A DNA stretch of 64,000 bases from Pomacea canaliculata (taxonomy: Eukaryota > Mollusca > Gastropoda > Architaenioglossa > Ampullariidae): positions 10,904,074-10,968,073 of the forward strand of contig NC_037595.1 in assembly GCF_003073045.1 (NCBI RefSeq), read 5' to 3'. This document shows positions 11,832-25,120 of the stretch, piece by piece. The notes beneath the pieces were generated by a model that was given only the letters and a program-made list of their open reading frames with translations, made no database searches and was not told the DNA's origin. The first letter of the stretch is position 1. Each line of letters begins with the position of its first letter. A program made the position numbers and the translations under genes.

Positions 11832-11912
11832 AGGTGAACAGGAGTTCAAGCGATGAAAGTTAATCAAGGTACAGGGTTTATACGACTGCTGTGCACGTAG
11901 CAGCTCAGTGTG
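11832..11912 (+). promoter_or_regulatory. core promoter of unit 3
   Basis: The elements in order are: AGGTGA (11832-11837), spacer acagg, AGTTCA (11843-11848), a DR5-like nuclear-receptor half-site pair; gttaatcaaggtaca; TTTATA (11877-11882); and TCAGTG with its A at 11907, 30 bp from the first base of the TATA-like box. That spacing is what a TATA/Inr promoter has. The block is repeated in front of units 4-11, which supports function, although recent duplication alone would also preserve it. No expression evidence is available. Confidence 0.5.
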
Positions 11913-11973
11913 CAGACCAACCACCTCACAACTTGTCGACTACCCGGCGGTCCCGTTACTACAGGCAGAGTAC

Positions 11974-12108
11974 ATGTTACTTTACCAGCGACACTTCTTA
12001 GTTTTACTCAAATCCCTTGTGTTAGTAAGATGGATATGGTGTGCATCAAAGATAAATTCGGCAACGATCGGTGGTTTATTGGCGAGGACATACGGCTTCC
12101 ACCCTTAA
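11974..12108 (+). other. overlapping upstream ORF in the leader of unit 3
   Basis: The first ATG after the proposed start site is at 11974, not the SULT ATG at 12030. It opens a 44-codon frame (MLLYQRHFLV...) that crosses the SULT start out of frame and stops at 12108. Equivalent frames are at 19891-20025, 25065-25199, 30199-30333, 34594-34731, 46946-47083 and 51256-51390. If transcription starts at the proposed initiator, this would tend to reduce SULT translation. Alternatively a pyrimidine-rich acceptor (gtgttag just before taagATG) could remove the leader by splicing. Confidence 0.35.
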
Positions 12109-15100
12109 AACACGAACTTAGCCTCGCTGACCGCTTGAGCTACATCCACAACTTTGACCTTAGACCTGACGACGTCATTGTGGCCGGTTACACGAGGTCA
12201 GGTAAGAGGATCACGCCCTCCCATACACAAAATTCACACACACGCACCGCTTATGCCATATAGTTTGTTTTGTACATTTATATCTATTTGAGTGTTTACT
12301 GTTTTCTGTTTTATTCCAATATGCTCCTTTTGTGTGCCAGCGTGCCTGCGTGCGTGCGTGTGTGTGTGTGTGTGTGTGTGAACTTTAACTATGAAATAAA
12401 TACCAACCAGCACACTTCAGTCTGGTAGCAGGATCCCGTAAAGGCGATGAGGGTCAACTTTGATTACATTCAGTTTTTTTAAGAAAATGAATAATTTTAT
12501 CATAACAGAGTTATACTCTGCTATGTTAAACTAAAAGTGAGAAATGGTCTTAACAACATTTTAAACAAGGTATCCCATAGTGTTAGTTCGGATATCACTC
12601 GAAAAATGGAAAATTCAAACGCTGTTTGTTACCGTATTCTTGTTGGAACCCGTCATACCACGAAACAAAACTGAATTTGCAATCTCTGTAACTGCTAACT
12701 TATACATTAATCAATCGTCAGGTTACACTAAGAAGTTTTAAAGTAAACAAATCTGTTCGTTAATCCTGAAGTTATCCAATTGGATAATTAAATAATGACT
12801 CCTAAATGAGTAGAACAGAAATGGAAATGAGTGATTGTCTCCTTCCTTTCTCGAGTTTTGAAAAAAATGCATTGTGGGACTGTCAACAGATTGTAAATAT
12901 GCTTTTCGCAAAGTTGACATGCATATGAAAACCTTCTTAAATCACTCAATTTGTTCGGAACATAATAAATAATTTTAGCTTCCAAAAAAATCTCATAATT
13001 TTGCATTTTAATTATGTAATTAAAATAATTCTCAATTTATAGAGTTCGGTGTTATATTGTGGTCAGGGCCGAGGGGCAGGCGGACGAGGCATCTGCCTAG
13101 GGCCCCGCGCTTTTGATTGATATGGTAACTAGGCATATGGAAGTGTAGTCAGCCGTATCACATTCTCGCTGGACGCGCTTGATTAATGCAAGAGAAATTG
13201 CACAGGATTTGGATACAGAACCAGTTTTTAAAGCTACACGAATTAGAAAGAGAAGGAGAATGTTTGATTACGAACAATACGAAGGAGAAGATGTAGGAGG
13301 AAGAAACGGCCAGGAGGATTTCAGCATCAACTGCTTCAACATGATAGTGGATACAGCAATTGCGTCTCTTCAAAGAAGATTTGAACAATTAAGGAATCAT
13401 AATCAAATTTTTGGATTTATCTACAACTTCAAGGAGTTGCCAAAGTCGGTGTTGAAGTCATGTGGGAAGAGTTTGGAAGATGTGTTAACACATGGAGAAA
13501 GCCGAGATGTCGATGGATACATGCTTGCCGAGGAAATGGACGTATTGAAGTATGTTTTTCCAGATTCTGTGCATGGAGACCTTCGTAAGATGTTGACTTT
13601 CCTCCCCATTAAAGGACGATCATTCGATTTTCCGAATTTATGGATTGCCTTAAGAATTGCCCTCACAATATTTGTGACAGTAGCTTCCGGAGAACGAAGT
13701 TTCTCGAAGCTGAAATTAATTAAAACTTACCTGCGGTCAACGATGTGCCAAGATCGGCTGAGGAACATTGCCTGTGGCCATACTCTCCATCGAGAACAGT
13801 GTTTCTCGGGAATTAGATTTAAGTGAACTGATTGATGATTCTGCTTCAATGAAGGCCAGGAAAGTTCACTTGTAAATATTTTTTAGTGTTGAAAACTTAC
13901 ATGTTATATTATGCCGTATGTTTACGTGTTGCTATGTTATTTGGTTACTAAATCTAAATGTCTTTCGCATGTACGTGTGTCGGTGTGTGTGTTGTGTGTT
14001 ACTTAATGGCGTATGCAAACCCATCAACTCAACCTCAACTACGACTGCAGACTGTTGCCTGTCTGTAGGGTTCCCTTCGTTGTAACCTATTGACGAACGT
14101 TACAAATAAATTAATCGTAGCCTTATGTTGTAATGTGTATGCAGCGTGTTGTCAATGATAAAAGACGAGATATCCCTGAGGAAAAAAGTGACTTTAGATC
14201 CCAACTAAAACCGTGTGATCGTGGCGTGAGGGCCCCGCACATGCCCTTTGCCTCGGGCCCCGCGGGGGCTAAGAACGGGCCTGATTGTGGTGGCATGTAA
14301 AACATTATTTTCTATTGTGTGAAGGTAACAACTGGCTTCATCAGATGATCTACATGTTGCTGGAAGGAACCCTGGATCCGCCTCCCTTGTTTGGACCGGA
14401 TTCTAACGTGGTCCTGGAGTCAGCCTCAGACACCAGTCGCGTCCTCCCACCTGTCAAACCTCGCGCTCTTTTCACGCACCTTCTCTTCAAGTACCTGCCA
14501 AAGGCCGTCACTGAAAAAAAGGTCAAGGTGGTGCACATCACGCGGAACCTCAAGGATGTCTTCGTGTCTTTGTATTGTATTTCAGAAAAACTTACTACAT
14601 GCCAATACCATCCACCGTGGCCAGAGTTTCTTTCTACTATGCTAGATGATGGCTGTGAGTCATTGAGATTTGCAAGCGTTAAGTTTTTTTAAGACGAAAT
14701 GAAACAAACAATATTATGCTTTGCTTATATTTTGGAAAGAAAATACTAAGTAACACGAGTCTGGTAATAACGGTGTAGCAAATAAACGTTTAAAAAAAAT
14801 GAACAATCAGTTTAAAATAATTTTTTTGTAGTTTCTTTGTCTTCCGACTTACGTTTTGATTAGAGTTACGAACTTTCAAAGAAAGCAGAGACATATTTAC
14901 TTGCATTAAAGTTATTTACTGCAAAGAAGTTGTCGCAAATATTTATAATTTTACTAAGAATTTTAAAATAACTCATAATCTTTAGTGGGGTATGGAGACG
15001 CCTTTCACCACGTGACAAGCTGGGAGAAGGCGATCGACGATCATCCTGAGCATCCATTTTACTGTGTGACGTACGAGGAGTTGTCACAAGTAAGATCATC

Positions 15101-16775
15101 AGTGTCGTTATTCCTCGTATACAGGGACGTCACAGTACGTCACTGCTCTTGCACACTCTCTCATGCGCATGGCGACATGAATGGCGAGGGAGATTATATA
15201 TAAATGCTATAAATATAAACACAATATATTATTGGATACTTCTATATATCTCTCTAAAAGAGATAAACATATTTTCTCTAACATTTCTAAAAAAGAAAAA
15301 GACTACCAACAGTCACCTACACAGTTTCACACACACACAAACACACACACACTGTTAAAGAGTGGAAAAGCGCTCTTCCTGGTAAATAGTTCTTTCCAAA
15401 TGGAGCCTTGGCTTCTAGAAATGATGTAATGGCTAGGGAACCAGTAGGAGAAGATTTCTGTAGTCCTCTCAATACTGAGGAGAGAAGAATATGAACGTTG
15501 TTCACTGTCAGAATGGAGTTCACCCCCCCCCCCACCACACGCCGAGCATCTTCCTACGCCACTGTGATGATGTAGTTGGTGAGAGAAGTCTGTGATGATG
15601 TGAGAGCATTAAACCTCTTACCCCTGGTGTATGACATAGTGGTCTTTGTGCAAAGACTATCATCATGTTAGTCTTGACCATCTAAACAAACAAGTTTTAT
15701 CTTGGTGGACAGAACCTCGAACGACACAGACCGAATGTTACAACGTTGTTAATCACGTTGTGATAAACCGACTAAACACAGACCTCGAAATTCCTCACAC
15801 AGTCACTGGTTTGTTGTCCTAGTCACAAAACTGGTACTTTCATGTGAATATATGTAAATCAAATAGTTTGCAGTTAAATTAATTCGCTAGTTGACTGTAG
15901 GTTTTTTCTGTGGTTATATTTGTTGCTAGATAGTTTGCTGTTGGACTGTTGGTCGTCTCGTTGTCTGTGTTCTTTTGATTGTTTCTTGTTTCTGTGTTAT
16001 TTTCATGTTTTTGGTTTAATTGTTTATTCCATTCAGAATGGTGTTGATCAGCTGGAAAGTATTGACCAGTTCCTGGAGACACAGAGAGGAAGACCTTTCT
16101 GCCAGGCGGTGGTTGAGAAGTGTCACATCAACAACATGGTCAATCTGCGAATGTCACAAGACGCTAAATTTGATCGCACCATGCTTTTCAGAAAAGGTAA
16201 ATGATATCTGTAAAGACAGAATTAAAAGTAATATCTAAGCGTAAAGACAATTTAGTGTTTTCTTTAATTTCTTCCTATTCTTCCTTTCTCTTTCTTCCCT
16301 CTTTTCAAGGAAAACTGAAAAAGCGTAACTGATCTACGACTTTAATTTTAAATTTTTCAGAAAAGTTAATATTAATAATGGGGACAATAATGAGGGTAGC
16401 AGACATAATAACAACAACAACAACGATAATAATAATGATAATAAATTTTTAATCAGAGCATGAAATCAACCATTTATGCTCATCAAAATTACAATACTAA
16501 AGTGTGAACACAGCCAGGCCTAATTGGCAGTATAACGTTCATACTCTAGCGCGGATATTATTTCTTTAATTTCTGTTAAATTTACAAGAGGTTTTCTACC
16601 CACTCACCTGTTCTGACAAATGCTCTATGAGTCAAACTATTCATGTGTAATATCTGCAGGAGTTGTAGGAGACTGGAAGAACTGGTTCACTGTGGCGCAG
16701 AACGAGGAGTTCGAGGAGGTCGTCCGAAAGAAGATGGCCGGCTACAAAAGTCTCCTTCGTTACCAACTTGAATAA
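12030..16775 (+). CDS. cytosolic sulfotransferase, array unit 3 (intact)
   Basis: Exons 12030-12201, 14325-14654, 14986-15089, 16037-16196 and 16660-16775 give 882 nt, 293 residues, with no stop or shift. Motifs: loop Y54-T-R-S-G58 then NNW61, catalytic H109 in FTHLLFK, R131 and S139 in HITRNLKDVFVS, and [18 protein letters not shown] starting at G256. Position 55 is Thr where most SULTs have Pro (TYPKSGTTW in the family consensus), and the two Thr after SG are Asn in all units here. Intron 1 holds a 1.2 kb hAT element ending 41 bp before exon 2; splice sites are untouched. The ATG at 12030 is chosen because it matches the family's start and no earlier in-frame ATG exists in the leader. Acceptor substrate unknown. 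Confidence 0.88.
12341..12380. repeat. TGCG/TG microsatellite in intron 1 of unit 3
   Basis: (tgcg)n followed by (tg)n. Counterparts lie in intron 1 of units 4 (about 20246-20282), 7 (34947-34988), 8 (42050-42083), 9 (47300-47336) and 10 (51612-51650). Confidence 0.65.
13064..14283 (+). mobile_element. hAT transposon in intron 1 of unit 3
   Basis: Starts CAGGGCCGAGG and ends GGGCCTG (inverted-repeat ends, GC-rich subterminal blocks with 'gggccccgcg'), flanked by the exact 8-bp duplication ATTGTGGT (13056-13063 and 14284-14291). It carries the 3' part of a transposase gene, so it is an internally deleted copy of a larger element. A second, noisy copy of its 3' region is at the right edge of the window (63845-64000). 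Confidence 0.88.
13179..13875 (+). pseudogene. hAT transposase fragment with dimerisation domain
   Basis: The open frame 13179-13826 encodes the C-terminal part of a ZMYM/TTF-type hAT transposase: EPVFKATRIRKRRRMFDYE, then the hAT dimerisation motif ASGERSFSKLKLIKTYLRS and DRLRNIA. In this family the next residues should continue in phase; here the proper C terminus (AILSIENSVS...SAKARKV-like, seen as AILSIEN and MKARKVHL) lies in another frame and ends at 13875, so there is a frameshift near 13775. The catalytic N-terminal two thirds are missing. It cannot move by itself. Confidence 0.8.
15317..15356. repeat. CA microsatellite in intron 3 of unit 3
   Basis: A CA-rich tract. Equivalent tracts sit in the same intron of the other units: about 21562-21632, 26678-26732, 36284-36323, 43797-43864, 48690-48732 and 53370-53416, all of different length. 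They would make unit-specific length markers. Confidence 0.7.
16376..16448. repeat. TAA-type microsatellite in intron 4 of unit 3
   Basis: Trinucleotide-rich tract (aataat, caacaa, gataat). The same place holds a GAT/GCT/AGT repeat in units 4 (22648-22718) and 5 (27757-27830) and TAA repeats in units 6 (32745-32790), 8 (44905-45010) and 9 (49720-49800). Confidence 0.6.
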
Positions 16776-17065
16776 TTAAATCAACACATTGCAAATCTTA
16801 CTACCAGCAGATAGTGTCTTTTATCAGACAATTCATTCTTCGTTCTTCTCGATATTCCAGACTTTGTCACTATTGTTTCAGTACTCATAAATGTCTGTAA
16901 GTCCCTACCCCATACTGATGATCTGTCTACTGTTGTTATAATGAGTATACAAGAAAACGACGTTTTTTTTCTCTATGGAAACCAGAAACTCTAGATACCG
17001 ACAGGAAGCACAGTGTTTTAGTGCGGACACATAGCTATCGATAGATATCGTCTCCAAAAAGTAAT

Positions 17066-17153
17066 AATAAAGCCACGTAATCGATGTCCATAAAGTTAGC
17101 CAGTCTACAGACACTTATAAGTGTACAGACTACATACTCACAAGAACAATAAA
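17066..17153 (+). terminator. polyadenylation signals of unit 3
   Basis: Two AATAAA hexamers at 17066-17071 and 17148-17153, the second followed by a GT-rich stretch (gtattgtcaatgtggtg). Both are conserved after the other units, which suggests a 3' UTR of about 300-400 bases. Confidence 0.5.
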
Positions 17154-17668
17154 GTATTGTCAATGTGGTGAACGATAGTCATTACATAGAGCTGTCTGAA
17201 TGATGAAGAATTTACCTCGTATAAACAGATGATTCGTCTAATAAATGTACATCCTCTATGTTTGATATTGAAAATCAGTGATTGATGCAGCTTGAAGACG
17301 AGACGCGGTGTAAAACTATATTGTAACTACTGAAGATGCATACATCTATTCTAAGACAAAGTAAATAATATCAAATCCAATTAGAAAAATAATATTATAG
17401 ATAATTTTTTTCCGGAGACTTCTATTTATAATCAGAAAATTGAATTCAACCTCATATTTGAATTCCGTCGAAAGCACCGATGATCCCATTCTGTCTCGTC
17501 AGGCGTGTTGGTGTGCACGGCTTGGTGTATGTCCAAACTATGAATGTGTGATTAAGACAAAAGAAAAAAAAATATTGTGTGTTGTCGGTGGCACGTGTCG
17601 CCAGAATTGACTTTCCTTGAAAAAAGTGGGAAAGGAGTGAAGGTAATTTTGTGAAACGTTCTTTAAGA

Positions 17669-17960
17669 CAGTGGTTCTCAAAGTATTTCGGACCGCGGAC
17701 CACTTTACTTAAGTAAAACATATGGCGGACCACCAAGGCCTAAAAATCCGTCTGTACTATGAATTTTAAATTTAAATTGCCGCATTTGTTTCATTACAAT
17801 TCAAAACTAAATGTCCTTTTGTGACAGCAGTATAGTGATAAGTTTACATAAAACTACGTACCTCGTTATTTGTGATTAAAATGTTAATGTGAGGAATGCA
17901 TCACTTTAAACATCACTTTGCTGACATATGACGACTGTCAGCCGCGGACCACCTGACTTA
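17669..17960. mobile_element. 3'-truncated hAT-like MITE
   Basis: Starts with CAGTGGTTCTCAAAG, a classic hAT terminal sequence, after 'cgttctttaaga', which runs on uninterrupted in the other spacers. The phrase 'gcggaccac' occurs near both ends (about 17694 and 17944). The right terminal repeat is missing: at about 17960 the element joins 'ccgtacatcg', matching sequence several hundred bases further along in the unit 7-8 spacer. A deletion took the 3' end plus flank, so no target duplication can be seen. Confidence 0.6.
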
Positions 17961-18659
17961 TGCCGTACATCGCCGAACACTCAAGTCCTTTAGTGGACAG
18001 TTGAAGTCTGTACTTATCCAGTCTTACAACTGCAGGTCATACCTGAATCAATGTGCTTTACATACACCAGTACTTACGAAGGAACATTAAAGCACACCAT
18101 CAGTGTGACTTTTTGTGAAGAGTGGCTGTATCCGATGCAGATTTGTATCCGAAAGTGATGATTAGTTAATACAGGAGCTCACCCGAGACGATGATTGACG
18201 GATTATCCAAAATGGGTGAGTAGTTAATACAGCAGAAACTAATAAACCGACGGTCACAGAGTTATCCAAGAGAGCAGATCGTCGGCGTGTTCGCATGAAC
18301 TGTCGACTGGTGAATTATAAGCAAAAGAACCAGGCGGGTGAACCGTTTATTCTGCGGTTCCCCCCAAAATTATGAATTAATATATTGAAATCAAACAACA
18401 GCACTATGGTTCACAACTTGCATGCAGAGCAGCCTTACTGTGGTGAGTTCAAGGAAGTCTATTATTTCAAAGCTACCTTTCTGTAGAGAAGATGTTGACG
18501 GCACTACCCTGTGGTAGTACAGGTGTTAATGTCACTCCTCAAGGTATCGCTAATACTTCCCAGGTCTGTCGTCGTACACAGATATCCGCTGCATGCCGGG
18601 AAAACGTTTTAGAATATTATAATTATACGTCCTAGAGAAACTCTAAAATTATTCTGCGT

Positions 18660-18710
18660 CACGACGTGATGTCAAAATGTAGGCTGACGTCATACGTCAC
18701 GTGTCTCCAT
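18660..18710. promoter_or_regulatory. CRE/ATF-like site cluster upstream of unit 4
   Basis: Contains TGACGTCA at 18685-18692 with close variants on both sides (cgtcacgacgtgatgtca, tacgtcacgtg). The same cluster precedes unit 8 with two perfect sites. It lies about 1.1 kb upstream of the unit 4 core promoter. Confidence 0.35.
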
Positions 18711-19463
18711 TCTACATGTGCTTGAATGCTACAGTGTTTTCTCCTTTATGTATTCATTCATCTACGAACAGAATTACAACCTCAGACTCTACTGTGGTAA
18801 CAACAATGTTTCGACCACGTGTGTGCAGCGTGTTAACTAGGTCAGGCCGTGCGGTCGGCAACACCAGAGAGGTACTACTGTACACAGACTAAGAAGTGCG
18901 AAGAAATCAAACGAAAAGGAAAAAATCCGAGGGTGACTGACATTCTAGATCTTTGTGACCAAAGTAGGGTTTTCAATTAAAAATGAATAAAAAAAACCTG
19001 ATTAAGTATTTTTTTCTAAAAATAACCTGCTCATAAGCAGATAAGCAGATAATCTAAATAACTATTTATATAATTATGCATACACTTATATACACAATAC
19101 ATCGTTACAGATTACTAATTGCCAGTCTTTATTGGTGTGAAAGTTTCAGCTTCACTTTAAAGACATTAAAAACAGAAATAATTTGTGTTTATACTTTATA
19201 ACCTGACATTAAATATTGTGTATAATGTATGCATTTTACGTGACATATAATGCAATCTGTTACGCATTTAGGACAGAACAGAGAAAGTTTTAAAAAACCT
19301 GACCAGTTTTCTTTTCATAAATCCCTCCTTTTTTTCTTCTTTTTGGAAAACAAACAGCTGAATTAATAACTCAAATGCATACATACACATACACACACTG
19401 CATTGTTTTCAACGATGTGATTTTTACATGTAGCTGTCTGTAATTAAAAAATTCTAAAACTAA

Positions 19464-19634
19464 CAGGGCTTCTGCTAAGGCTAAATTCTGTGGGGTCCCA
19501 GATTTTATTCAGATTTTTAAGGGGTCCCTGTTCTTCGCCCAAATTTGAATGGGACCCCATTGATGAAAATTGAAGGGGTCCTCCGAACTTTTAATGCGTA
19601 CTGTACGCAATTTTTTGCGTAAGCAGAAGCCCTG
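19464..19634. mobile_element. 171-bp inverted-repeat element
   Basis: The left end CAGGGCTTCTGCT is matched exactly as an inverted repeat by the right end AGCAGAAGCCCTG, and the flanks are a 5-bp direct repeat ACTAA (19459-19463 and 19635-19639). The corresponding site before units 7, 8 and 9 is empty (aaactaaaatca). There is no coding capacity. The CAGGG ends suggest hAT, but a 5-bp duplication is shorter than the usual 8, so the superfamily is uncertain. Confidence 0.7.
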
Positions 19635-19749
19635 ACTAAAATCATATATTCATTCACACTGTAACTGCAAACAATGGCTCATAAACAAAGTCACAACTGG
19701 GAGCGTGGCTCAGACTTCTTTAAATCTTAATTGTTGAGGTTATAGCGAG

Positions 19750-19829
19750 GTGAACAGGAGTTCGAGGCGATGAAAGTTAATCAAGGTACAGGGTTTATAC
19801 GACTGCTGTGCACTTAGCAGCTCAGTGTG
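19750..19829 (+). promoter_or_regulatory. core promoter of unit 4
   Basis: TTTATA at 19794-19799 and initiator TCAGTG with its A at 19824. The second half-site of the DR5-like pair is changed to AGTTCG here, unlike units 3 and 5-8, so this copy may have lost a receptor site. Confidence 0.45.
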
Positions 19830-19946
19830 CAGACCCGCCACCTCACAACTTGTCGACTACCCGGCGGTCCTGTTACTACAGGCAGAGTACATGTTACTTT
19901 ACCAGCGACACTTCTTCGTTTTACTCAAATCGCTTGTGTTAGTAAG

Positions 19947-23056
<3,110 letters not shown>

Positions 23057-24850
23057 TTAAATCAACACATTGCAAATCTTACTACCAGCAGATATAGTGT
23101 CTTTTATCAGACAATTCATTCTTTGTTCTTCTCGATATTCCAGACTTTGTCACTATTGTTTAAGTACTCATAAATGTCTGTAAGTCCCTACCCCATACTG
23201 ATGATCTGTTTACTTTTGTTATAATGAGTAAACAGGAAAACGATGCTCTTTCTCAATGACAATCAGAAAATCTAGATACCGACAGTAAACACGGTGTTTT
23301 AATCAGGACACTTAACTATGGATAAATATTGTCTCCAAAAAGTAATAATAAAGCTACGTTATGTCCATAAAGTTAGCCAGTCTAATTAGTGTACAGGCTA
23401 CATACTCACAAGAACAATAAAGTATTGTCAATGTGGCGAACGATAGTCATTACATAGAGCTGTCTGAATGATGAAGAATTTACCTCGTATAAATAGAAGA
23501 TTCGTCTAATAAATGTAAACCCTCTATGTTTGATATGAAAATCAGTGATTGATGCTGCTTCAAGACGAGACGTGGTGTAAAACTATATTGTAACTACTGA
23601 AGATGCATACGTCTATGCTAAGACAAAGTAAATAATATCAACCCAATTAGAAAAATAATTTTATAGATAATTTTTCGGGAAGACTCCTAGTTATAATCAG
23701 AAAATTGAATACAACCTTAAATTTTAATGCCGTCGAAAGCACTGATGATCCCATTCTGTCTCGTCAGACGCGTTGGTGTGCACGGCTTGGTGTATGTCCA
23801 AACTATTAATGTGTGATTAAGACAAAAGAACAAAAATTATTGTGTGTTGTCGGTGGCACGTGTCGCCAGAGTTGACTTTCCTTGAAAAAAGGTGGGAAAG
23901 GAGTGAAGGTAGTTTTTTGCACGTTCTCTAAGTGACTGAGTTTATGGAGGTCACTGCTGAGATCACGTCAGTACTTGACCCTTTCGTGAACCTGTACATG
24001 AGTTCGGGGTACAGCGATAGATGATGTATGCAATCATTCTTCTACATGGTCTTACCTGAGCACTGTGCTGGGAGTGCCGTGCATCGTCAAACACTCAAGT
24101 CATTTAGGGGGCAGTTGGAGTTTTTTTTTGCAAATATGTTAATGTGTTTTCGAAAAACAAAAAATTGTATATTAGACAAATGTACAGTGAACATCTTGTC
24201 CTATTTAGATGCAGTAATAACTCTGAGACAGAAGTTTCATTAATTTAGTTTACTGCTTGCAAAAGCTTACCTGTCAATTAAACACTAAGGATGTAAAGAT
24301 GTGCCCTCATATCCTTTAACAACACGTGGCAGTTCTCCAAAGCTTATCTGCTCTCTAAACACTTGATCGGAGGACGTTTCCATACATGTGTACTTTAGTG
24401 AGTCAGTCAGTCTCCATCACAGCTTAGAGTACATCTGCTCTTTGAGCAGCCACGACCTGTCAAGTGTAACACATGTTGTTCGTATTTTGACCTCCTGCCT
24501 GCTACTTACATTACTGCAAAAAGTCTTATCGAATACCTAATACCGTTTTTCTTCCAGTTGTCTTCTGCTCTTCTTTCTCATTCCAAACTGGCTTTACACA
24601 ATATTTCTTTATCTGAATGACTACATCATCATTCTTTAATCTCAACATTCTTTAATAACATTAAGCTGGAGACTCATACACCACCATTAACTGCGCAAAT
24701 TGCCATCAGAAATTTCAAAACAAATCGACCGGTATTTTTATGAAATTATTTTAATTAAATTTTAAATTTTAATTAAATTAAATTTTCTGTATATCATGAA
24801 ATTAAAGTAAAAAAATTTATATATTCATTCACAATGTACTGCAAACCATG
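23057..24850. repeat. long-type spacer between units 4 and 5
   Basis: No gene. The 3' UTR and poly(A) signals come first, then the shared block at 23705-23930, then a segment seen again only in the 5-6 spacer (about 24120-24560 matching 29270-29680). It ends with the promoter-distal tgactcataaacaaagtc block. Confidence 0.6.
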
Positions 24851-24921
24851 ACTCATAAACAAAGTCACGGCTGGGAGTGTGGCTCAAACTTCTTAAAATC
24901 TTAATTTTTGAGGTTATAGCG

Positions 24922-25003
24922 AGGTGAACAGGAGTTCAAAGCGATGAAAGTTAATCAAGGTACAGGGTTTATACGACTTCTGTGCACGTAGCAGCTCAGT
25001 GTG
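24922..25003 (+). promoter_or_regulatory. core promoter of unit 5
   Basis: DR5-like AGGTGA (24922-24927) / AGTTCA (24933-24938), TTTATA at 24968-24973, initiator A at 24998. This part of unit 5 is clean; the indels begin only at about 25270. Confidence 0.5.
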
Positions 25004-25120
25004 CAGACCCGCCACCTCACAACTTGTCGACTACCCGGCGGTCCTGTTACTACAGGCAGAGTACATGTTACTTTACCAGCGACACTTCTTAGTTTTACTC
25101 AAGTCCCTTGTGTTAGTAAG

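Larger units (their letters stand above)
17154..19680. repeat. long-type spacer between units 3 and 4
   Basis: No gene. The spacer is built of blocks shared with other spacers: a block at 17440-17660 (also about 23705-23930, 28835-29070, 40180-40400), then unique or partly shared sequence with a CRE site, then the promoter-distal block at 19040-19460. Two short transposons (17669-17960, 19464-19634) are inserted. The 3-4 and 7-8 spacers are of one subtype, the 4-5 and 5-6 spacers of another. The spacers after units 6, 8 and 9 are short deletion derivatives. Confidence 0.6.

Noticed and set aside
11838-11848. TGAACAGGAGTTCA read as an everted or palindromic receptor site
   Set aside because: The same bases fit a DR5 pair better when the preceding AGG is included; I report only that reading.
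11908-12030. In-frame extension of the SULT upstream of its ATG, conserved in units 3-10
   Set aside because: It begins only with GTG and contains no in-frame ATG. Conservation is explained by recent duplication. I treat it as 5' UTR.
17452-17530. Minus-strand peptide ending NGIIGAFDGIQI, like the IGAIDGTHI motif of PIF/Harbinger transposases, recurring in several spacers
   Set aside because: Only about ten residues resemble the motif; no catalytic context, terminal repeats or 3-bp duplications accompany it. It repeats because the spacer is duplicated.
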